9,720 nt of DNA, taken from assembly GCA_964392615.1 (NCBI GenBank), contig CAYMRB010000393.1:1-9720 (forward strand), written 5' to 3'. This DNA comes from CAYMRB01 sp964392615. Its GTDB lineage: Bacteria; Planctomycetota; UBA8108. This document shows positions 1 to 5,972 of the stretch, piece after piece. A program made the translations under genes and the position numbers. The stretch's first letter is position 1; each line of letters starts with the position of its first letter. The notes below the pieces were generated by a model. That model did no database searches. It was not told the DNA's origin and saw only the letters and a list, made by a program, of their open reading frames with translations.

Positions 1-95
1 TTGTTTTCTAAGCGATGACGACGATGAGACTTGTGACTAACCGATCACGCATGTCACGATACCCCAAAGTCGGAGGCCGCCGAGAGGAAAGAACT

Positions 96-160
96 CTAAG
101 GAACCCAGGAACCCAGGAAGGGCGTATCCACAGCCTTTCCTGGGTTCCTGGGTTCCTTAG
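96..160. repeat. Perfect 24-bp inverted repeat with internal 8-bp direct repeats
   Basis: Bases 96-119 are the exact reverse complement of 137-160, separated by a 17-nt spacer (120-136). Each arm contains two tandem copies of the octamer ggaaccca plus a partial third (100-107, 108-115, 116-118 in the left arm). A transcript in either direction could form a long hairpin. There is no T-run after it, so it is not a textbook intrinsic terminator, although it could stop transcription from an upstream gene. The tandem octamers and perfect arms look more like a repeat element than a regulatory hairpin. The right arm overlaps the start of the next, larger palindrome. Confidence 0.85.
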
Positions 161-331
161 TGCCGCCTTTCACAAATATCTGTGCATTCGAGCGGCATCT
201 CCGCCCGCTGGCTTCGTTGCGCTCAGTCGACTATGCGCCTCCGGCATGGACTCCTTCGCGCGCCTCGCCAGCGAACGAATCTGCTCGCTCGATATGCACA
301 GGTATTTGCGAAACACGGCACTTAGAAATCC
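150..331. repeat. Long imperfect inverted repeat, REP/MITE-like
   Basis: Bases 150-188 match the reverse complement of 293-331 at 31 of 39 positions. The similarity continues inward for a few bases (cgagcg at 189-194 against 286-292) after a one-base offset. The roughly 100 nt between the arms also carry dyad fragments, such as cgctggc against gccagcg and a small atgc/gcat dyad near 230-246. The whole unit is centred near 240 and could fold into one branched hairpin. It encodes no transposase. By structure it resembles a non-autonomous palindromic element; the family is not identified, and no target-site duplication was established. Confidence 0.7.
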
Positions 332-488
332 TGCTTGGAGGCGGTAGGAGTTCTCGCCGGAGGACAAGACTCTGGACGTCAGTAGTACAGAGAAGAGGGG
401 GCAGATAGGACGTCTTGCTCGATCCTCGCTGTTGGCGCAGAATCGAAGGGCCCGGTCGAGACACTGTCACTGCTGCGGGTCGCACTCT

Positions 489-492
489 GAGG
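489..492 (+). promoter_or_regulatory. Ribosome binding site deciding the ATG at 499
   Basis: GAGG ends six bases before the ATG at 499. It supports that start over the in-frame TTG at 415, and the protein begun at 499 opens directly with a clean signal peptide. Confidence 0.55.
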
Positions 493-498
493 TCGCCG

Positions 499-3400
499 AT
501 GCCCCGTCATCGAATCGCCCTGTTCGCTGTCGTTCTTCTCTGCGCGTCAAGCGCGCTCTCCGACGAGCCTTCACTCGTCCGCTTCGACTTCGAGACGGGC
601 GACCTCCAAGGCTGGCAGATCGTCGAGGGCGAGTTCGACTACTTCGTCTCCGATCGCGAGTTCTATCACAACCGCTATCCCAGCGCTCCGGACAACAAGT
701 ACAACAAGCAGGGCAAGTACTACCTCTCGACGGTCGAGCAGCAGCCGGGCATGCCGTCGAACGATCGCATGACCGGCGTCGCCGAGTCGCCGGTGTTCAC
801 GCTGCTCGGCTCGCGCGCGTCGATGCTGGTCGGGTCGGGAACGCTGCCGGGCGCGTACGTCGCCTTGTGCACGCTCGACGGCAAGGAGGTCGCCCAGGCT
901 CGCGGCGACACGCATACGGAGATCCTGCGTCGGGTGTCGTGGGATCTTCCCCAGTTCGTCGGCAAGCAGGTCTTTCTGCGCATCGTCGACCGCGAGCGTG
1001 GCGGTTGGGGCTATGTGGCGTTCGACGACTTCCGTGCCGAGGGGCGCATCGATGCCGACGCCACGCGCCGCCGGTTCGAGCGGCTCCTTCTGCGCCGCGC
1101 TCGTGAGAAGGTGCGCGCAATCGCGGCGCGCTACAACCTCGACGGCGTGCGAGCTGCCGTCGTGCACCTGGCGCGCGCGTTTCCCGACCGCTTCTCGCGT
1201 GAAAGCGAGCTTCTGGAGCGGCTCGATCGTTTCGAGGAGCGCATCGCCGCCGCGCAGCCCGCCGCCGTCGAGGGGCTCGAGCAGGCCGCTCGTGCGCTGC
1301 AGCGCGACGCGCTGCTCGCCAATCCGTTGGTGCGCGATCTGCGCTTGGTCTACGTCGTGCGGCATCAGTATCGCTCGCACTATCACGCGATCGACACGTT
1401 GTTTCACACCGGAGAGCTCAACGCCGATCGCGGCATGACGCCGCACGCGGATCTGTTCGACAAGGGCGGTGCTCTGAAGACGATCGACCTGCGCACCGGT
1501 GAGGTGAAGACTCTGCTCGAAGCTCCCGACGGCGTCGTTCGCGATCCGGAGGTGCACTTCGATGGCAAGAGGGTCGTGTTCGCGCTGCGACGGCAACGCG
1601 ACGAGGACTACCACATCTGGGAGATCCGCGCGGACGGCTCCGGCTTGCGCCAGCTGACTTCGGCTCCCGGCGTGTCCGATTTCGACCCGTTCTACCTGCC
1701 GGACGACCACGTCGCGTTCTCGTCGACGCGCGAGCCGAAGTACAACCAGTGCAGCCGCGATCACGGCGCGAACCTGTTTCGCATGGAGGGCGACGGGGCG
1801 AACGTCCAGCAGATCGACCGCAACAACCTGTTCGACAACCACGGCACGCTGCTTCCTGACGGGCGCATCCTCTACGCGCGATGGGAGTACGTCGACCGAA
1901 ACTTCGGCGATGCCCACGGCATCTGGACCGTCAATCCCGATGGTACGAACCACGCGATCTACTGGGGCAACAACACGGCATCGCCCGGCGCCGTCTACTA
2001 CCCGCGGGTGATCCCTGGCACCGACCGGATGGTCGGCATCTTTGGCATGCATCACTTCCGATTGTGGGGCGCGCTGGCGATCGTCGACCGCGACAGGGCC
2101 GTGGACGGCGCCGCGGCCGTCGTGCGGACCTGGCCCGCGGACGTCGTGAGTCGCGTTCGCGTCGATGGTCCGTTCGACTGCGACGGCCTCGTCAACGTCC
2201 ATCCGAAGTACGAGAGCCCCTGGCCGCTGAGCGCCGAGTACTTCCTGTGCTCCCGAATGACGATGCGACCCGGTCAAGGGCGCAAGGCCCACGATGCGCG
2301 CTTCGGCGAGGAGATGGGGCTGTACCTGGTGGACGTCTTCGGCAACGAGCTGCTGCTGCACGTCGAGCCGCCTGGCTGCTACGACCCGATCCCGATCGCA
2401 CCGCAACCGCGGCCCCCGGTGATCGCCCCGCGGCGCGATCTCGAGAGCGAGCAGGGCTCCTTCTTCGTCGTCGACGTCTACCAGGGCACCCACATGCGCG
2501 GTGTCGAGCGCGGCACCGTCAAGTGGTTGCGCGTCGTCGAATCGCCCGAGAAGCGCCACTGGGCACCAGGCGCGTGGTTCGGCCAGGGGTACACGGCGCC
2601 GGCGATGAACTGGCACGGCCTCGAGAACAAGCGCATCCTCGGCACCGTGCCGGTCGAGGAGGACGGATCGGCGCACTTCGCCGTCGAGGCCGGCAAGTTC
2701 GTCTACTTCCAGCTGCTCGATGAGCACGGCATGATGATCCAGTCGATGCGCAGCGGGGCGATGGTGCAGCCCGGCGAGCGCCTCGGCTGTGTCGGTTGCC
2801 ACGAGAGACGGTCCGCCGCTCCGCCTCCCGGCGGAGACATGCCGCTCGCGTTGCGACGCCCGCCGAGTCGACTGAGCGGCTGGTACGGCGCGCCGCGCGC
2901 GTTCGGATACGCCGCCGAGGTGCAGCCCGTGTTCGATCGCCTCTGCGTCTCGTGCCACGACTTCGGCAAGCCCGCAGGCGAGAAGCTCAACCTCGCGGGC
3001 GACCGGTCGTTCTGCTTCAACGCGTCGTACAACGAGCTGTGGCGTCAAGGATACGTCCGCTGCGTCGGTGCCGGCCCCGCTGCCATTCAACAGGCGTACT
3101 CGTGGGGATCGCACGCCAGCCCGCTGGTCCGCGAGCTGCGAGATCCGAAGGTCCCCGAGCACTCCGACCTCGAGCTGTCTCGCGAGGATCTCGACCGGAT
3201 CGTCACCTGGGTCGATCTCAACGGCGTGTACTACCCGGACTACGCGTGTGCGTATCCCGACAGCCTGACGGGGCGTTGCCCGCTCGACCGATCGCAGCTC
3301 GGTCGATTGAGTCAGCTGACCGGCGTGCCGTTCGATCGAATTCGCGGCCACGGCAGCGCTCGGCCACCGCAGATCAGCTTCGCGCGACCCGAGCTGAGCC

Positions 3401-3684
3401 CCTGCCTGGCGAAGCTCGCGGCGGACAGCCCGGAGTATCGCGAGGCGTTGGCGATCCTTCGCGCCGGCCAGCAGCAGCTCGCGACAAAACCGCGGTGCGA
3501 TATGCCCGGCTTCGTGGCGTCGGGGCCGGATCAGCGTCGCGAGAGGAAGTACGAGGCGCGGCGCGCGATCGAGGCGCGCACGCGAGACGCGATCCGACGC
3601 GGCTCACGGGTCTACGACCCCGGCATCACGTCGACTTCGCATCCGACAGACGATCGAGGAGTCCGGGCCGAAGGCGGCCGTTGA
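499..3684 (+). CDS. Exported HZS-alpha-like dihaem cytochrome c with beta-propeller
   Basis: This 1061-aa protein resembles the hydrazine synthase alpha-subunit (middle and C-terminal domain) family that is widespread in planctomycetes. Residues 1-21 form a signal peptide (hydrophobic core, cleavage after Ala-Leu-Ser). Residues about 28-180 look like a beta-sandwich module (FDFETGDLQGW near the start, FDDFRAEG near the end), perhaps carbohydrate-binding. A helical, Arg-rich stretch follows to about 315. From about 349 come TolB/PD40-like propeller blades (DPEVHFDGKRVVFAL, LPDGRILYARWEYVDRN, WTVNPDGT). Two c-type haem motifs follow, CVGCH at 764-768 and CVSCH at 816-820. His872 in a WGSHAS motif is a candidate distal ligand. 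In Kuenenia HZS-alpha, as I recall it, the first haem has a tyrosine ligand four residues after the CxxCH histidine; here that position is Ser772. No HZS beta or gamma gene is present, so hydrazine synthesis is unlikely. It is probably periplasmic or surface electron transfer with unknown substrate. The start at 499 was chosen over TTG 415 for its signal peptide and GAGG. Confidence 0.85.
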   Translation: MPRHRIALFAVVLLCASSALSDEPSLVRFDFETGDLQGWQIVEGEFDYFVSDREFYHNRYPSAPDNKYNKQGKYYLSTVEQQPGMPSNDRMTGVAESPVFTLLGSRASMLVGSGTLPGAYVALCTLDGKEVAQARGDTHTEILRRVSWDLPQFVGKQVFLRIVDRERGGWGYVAFDDFRAEGRIDADATRRRFERLLLRRAREKVRAIAARYNLDGVRAAVVHLARAFPDRFSRESELLERLDRFEERIAAAQPAAVEGLEQAARALQRDALLANPLVRDLRLVYVVRHQYRSHYHAIDTLFHTGELNADRGMTPHADLFDKGGALKTIDLRTGEVKTLLEAPDGVVRDPEVHFDGKRVVFALRRQRDEDYHIWEIRADGSGLRQLTSAPGVSDFDPFYLPDDHVAFSSTREPKYNQCSRDHGANLFRMEGDGANVQQIDRNNLFDNHGTLLPDGRILYARWEYVDRNFGDAHGIWTVNPDGTNHAIYWGNNTASPGAVYYPRVIPGTDRMVGIFGMHHFRLWGALAIVDRDRAVDGAAAVVRTWPADVVSRVRVDGPFDCDGLVNVHPKYESPWPLSAEYFLCSRMTMRPGQGRKAHDARFGEEMGLYLVDVFGNELLLHVEPPGCYDPIPIAPQPRPPVIAPRRDLESEQGSFFVVDVYQGTHMRGVERGTVKWLRVVESPEKRHWAPGAWFGQGYTAPAMNWHGLENKRILGTVPVEEDGSAHFAVEAGKFVYFQLLDEHGMMIQSMRSGAMVQPGERLGCVGCHERRSAAPPPGGDMPLALRRPPSRLSGWYGAPRAFGYAAEVQPVFDRLCVSCHDFGKPAGEKLNLAGDRSFCFNASYNELWRQGYVRCVGAGPAAIQQAYSWGSHASPLVRELRDPKVPEHSDLELSREDLDRIVTWVDLNGVYYPDYACAYPDSLTGRCPLDRSQLGRLSQLTGVPFDRIRGHGSARPPQISFARPELSPCLAKLAADSPEYREALAILRAGQQQLATKPRCDMPGFVASGPDQRRERKYEARRAIEARTRDAIRRGSRVYDPGITSTSHPTDDRGVRAEGGR

Positions 3685-3705
3685 CCGCGTCGACGCACGG
3701 CTCTC

Positions 3706-5889
3706 ATGAAGGAGAAGGAACCCTTGCAGCATCTCGCGGTTCGGACGGCGGCTCTGGCATCCCTCGCGATCGCTTGCGGCGTCTCTAGCGGGGCTCCGCT
3801 GAACAACGACGCCGTCGTCGTCAGCCTCTCCTCGTTGCTCGAGGAGATGGCCGATCGTGACGCGCTCGCTCGATTCCCGCGGTCGAACTACCGTCAGCTC
3901 CAGGCGAGCAGCTACCACCGCGCATCCGTTCGCCGTGGCGAGCCGGGCTGGTTCGCCGACTCGGACGGGGTCAGCTCGATTCGCGAGGAGACGATCGGCG
4001 GCGCGACGGAGTGGGTCATCATGGAGCACGACGGTCCCGGCTGCCTCACGAAGCTCTGGACGCCGTATTTCTACTACGGCTTCGGAAACCGCGTCGGCCC
4101 GCGGATCAAGGTCTACCTCGACGGCGCCGACGCGCCGGCCATCGACGAGACCTTCATCGAGCTTCTGACCCACAACGAGTGGCCCGAGAACTACGGACCG
4201 GCGCCGCCGCAACGGAACGGCCTTCGCGTCCCGCGCCCCTTCGCGGGATTCACCGCTCGCGCCGGCAATCTGTACCTGCCGATCCCGTTCGCCAAGAGCT
4301 GCAAGGTGACGCTCGATCAGAAGGCGTTCTACAATATCGTCAACTATCGCGCGTATCCTCCGGGCACGGCGGTCGAGACGTTCTCGAAGGCCGGCTTCGC
4401 GGCCGCGAAAGGGCAGCTGAGTCAGATCGGCTGTGAGCTGCTCGAGCCGACGGAGTACGCGGGTGGAACAGCGCACGGGGCCGCGGCGCGCATACCGCCG
4501 GGGGAGTCGTTCGCGATCCCGCTGGCGGGCACCGCCGCGATACGCCAACTGTCCGTCCGTCTCGATCCGAACGCGGTGAAGGACCGGCCGACGGTTCTAC
4601 GCTCCACCGTGCTCGCGATGACGTTCGACGGCGAGGAAACCGTGTGGTGTCCGCTCGGCGACTTTTTCGGCTCGGCGGACTCGCTCCACCCGATGCACAC
4701 GTGGACCCGCACCGTGACGGCCGACGGCGCGATGGTCTGCCGTTGGGTGATGCCGTTTCGGAAGGACGCGGTCGTGTCGCTCGTGAATCTCTCGAATCAA
4801 TCGCTGACGGCGGACGTGCAGGTGCGGACGGGGCCGTGGGAGTGGGGCGATCGCTCCATGCACTTCTGGGCGCGTTGGCGCAGCGACGACGTGCAGCCGG
4901 GAAACCGCTTCTCCGATTGGAACTTCGTCGATATCCGCGGGCGCGGCGTGTTCATCGGCGATACGTGGACGGTCCTCAACCCGACGACGGGCTGGTGGGG
5001 GGAGGGCGACGAGAAGATCTACGTCGACGGCTCCTACGAACGGCTGTTCCCGGATCACTTCGGCACGGGGACCGAGGACTACTACGGCTGGGCCGGCGGA
5101 CGGGTTCCGACGCGCGCCGACGTCTTCTCCCATCCGTTTCTCGCCAACATCTCGGTCGGCACGACGGAGCGGGACACGCCGCGCGGCTTCAACATCTGCA
5201 CTCGCGTGCGGGGGCTCGACGCGATTCCGTTCACGAGTCGGCTCGTCTTCGACATGGAAGCATCGCCGGGAACGGGGCAGCGCAACGCCTGGGACTTCCT
5301 CGGCTACTCGGCCGTCACGTACTGGTATGCGCGGCCCGGCGCGACCGCGAATCGACCGCCTCTTTCCGCGGCCGCAGCGAAACCGATCGTGTCGCTCGAC
5401 GACCTCGACAAGCGAGCGCGCGCGATTCGCGAGAAGAGCACGAAGCGCATTCCGGGCGCGATCGAGTTCGAGAACCTCGCGCCGTCGGCGCACTCGGCCG
5501 GCCTGCGCTTCCAGCGCCAGGTGCCGGCTGCCGTGCAGCGTCCGGAGCAGTTCAGCGGCCATGCGCACATGTTTCTTCCGTTCCGCAAGCCGGGCGAGTA
5601 CGTCGAGTTTCGTCTGACGGAGCAGTTCCAGCCCCGGGACGTCACTCTCTACATCACGAAGTCTTATGACTTCGCGGTCGCGCAGCTGTCCATCAACGGA
5701 CGCGTCGTTCGCGACGAGCTCGACCTGTACTCGCCGACGGTTCGAGTCGATCGGCTCGACCTCGGCGTGATCGAGCCGCGGAACAACGCGTTCGCGATTC
5801 GCCTCGAGATGGTGCGGCCGAACGCACGCTCGCGGGGAGCGAAGACGCTCGCAGGGCTCGATTGCGTCGTCCTCTCGCCGCCGCGCTGA
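3706..5889 (+). CDS. Exported DUF2961 / GH172 family glycoside hydrolase
   Basis: The 727-aa product matches the DUF2961 family, now glycoside hydrolase family 172, whose characterised members cleave alpha-D-fructofuranosidic or D-arabinofuranosidic bonds. Family hallmarks are the N-terminal LLEEMADRDALARFP, the EHDGPGCLTKLW segment, and the FGTGTEDYYGWAGG motif. Glu436 (in GEGDEK) and Glu457 (in GTGTEDYY) lie 21 residues apart. This is the same spacing I recall for the two catalytic glutamates, E270 and E291, of the Bifidobacterium dentium enzyme. Residues about 585-727 form a separate C-terminal beta-rich module of carbohydrate-binding type. An N-terminal hydrophobic stretch (AVRTAALASLAIACGVSSGA) indicates export; its cysteine is only a weak lipobox. 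The gene starts 21 nt after the cytochrome gene, so the two are probably co-transcribed. The ATG has no Shine-Dalgarno upstream, and the in-frame TTG at 3724 is a credible alternative start. The substrate cannot be read from the sequence. Confidence 0.9.
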   Translation: MKEKEPLQHLAVRTAALASLAIACGVSSGAPLNNDAVVVSLSSLLEEMADRDALARFPRSNYRQLQASSYHRASVRRGEPGWFADSDGVSSIREETIGGATEWVIMEHDGPGCLTKLWTPYFYYGFGNRVGPRIKVYLDGADAPAIDETFIELLTHNEWPENYGPAPPQRNGLRVPRPFAGFTARAGNLYLPIPFAKSCKVTLDQKAFYNIVNYRAYPPGTAVETFSKAGFAAAKGQLSQIGCELLEPTEYAGGTAHGAAARIPPGESFAIPLAGTAAIRQLSVRLDPNAVKDRPTVLRSTVLAMTFDGEETVWCPLGDFFGSADSLHPMHTWTRTVTADGAMVCRWVMPFRKDAVVSLVNLSNQSLTADVQVRTGPWEWGDRSMHFWARWRSDDVQPGNRFSDWNFVDIRGRGVFIGDTWTVLNPTTGWWGEGDEKIYVDGSYERLFPDHFGTGTEDYYGWAGGRVPTRADVFSHPFLANISVGTTERDTPRGFNICTRVRGLDAIPFTSRLVFDMEASPGTGQRNAWDFLGYSAVTYWYARPGATANRPPLSAAAAKPIVSLDDLDKRARAIREKSTKRIPGAIEFENLAPSAHSAGLRFQRQVPAAVQRPEQFSGHAHMFLPFRKPGEYVEFRLTEQFQPRDVTLYITKSYDFAVAQLSINGRVVRDELDLYSPTVRVDRLDLGVIEPRNNAFAIRLEMVRPNARSRGAKTLAGLDCVVLSPPR
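3709..3720 (+). promoter_or_regulatory. Strong Shine-Dalgarno-like run favouring TTG 3724
   Basis: AAGGAG (3709-3714) followed by AAGGAA lies just inside the ATG-initiated frame and 9 bases before an in-frame TTG at 3724. The sequence before ATG 3706 is pyrimidine-rich with no such motif. Starting at 3724 still leaves the whole hydrophobic signal segment and drops the acidic KEKE residues from its n-region. The run could also simply be Lys-Glu codons. Confidence 0.4.
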
Positions 5890-5894
5890 AAGCA

Positions 5895-5933
5895 ACGAGG
5901 CCGACCCCGCGGACGCAGCGGGATCGGCCTCGT
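5895..5933. terminator. Hairpin between convergent genes, probably bidirectional terminator
   Basis: Ten paired bases (5895-5904 with 5924-5933), one mismatch, then five more pairs (5906-5910 with 5918-5922) close a 7-nt loop. The stem starts 6 nt after the GH172 stop and lies 39 nt beyond the stop of the opposing gene, where it can serve both transcripts. There is no T-tract on the plus side and only a T-rich patch (ttgctttc) on the minus side, so it may act as a stem-only terminator or a 3'-end stabiliser. Confidence 0.7.
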
Positions 5934-5972
5934 GTCGACGATCGGCACGCGCTCGGACGCGCGGGGACGACG

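Larger units (their letters stand above)
1..498. other. Intergenic region carrying a palindromic element
   Basis: No convincing gene is visible here. Short open frames exist on both strands, but they lie across the inverted repeats, have no clear ribosome binding site and match no family I recognise. Positions 1-95 show nothing identifiable and may be the 3' flank of a gene outside the window. Positions 96-331 are occupied by two abutting inverted repeats, listed separately. Positions 332-498 are the probable leader of the downstream gene. I could not pick out a convincing -35/-10 pair there. Confidence 0.6.

Noticed and set aside
96..160. Possible CRISPR fragment or integron attachment site
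   Set aside because: Only an inverted pair with internal octamers; there are no regularly spaced direct repeats, no spacers, no integrase and no attC core sites.
15..408. Small open frames on both strands over the left palindromes (for example 15-347 plus, 170-367 minus)
   Set aside because: They exist because the palindrome reads similarly on both strands (KYLCI/MHRYL peptides). None has a clear RBS or known domain, so they are more likely repeat-derived than real genes.
571..3351. 926-aa open frame on the minus strand inside the HZS-alpha-like gene
   Set aside because: It is antisense to a gene with clear domains. The composition is Arg/Val/Asp-rich with no recognisable motif or signal peptide. 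Long antisense frames are expected in GC-rich DNA with strong codon bias.
499..3684. True hydrazine synthase (anammox) locus
   Set aside because: No beta or gamma subunit genes, the first-haem tyrosine position is serine, and the downstream gene is a glycosidase; only the alpha-like architecture is shared.
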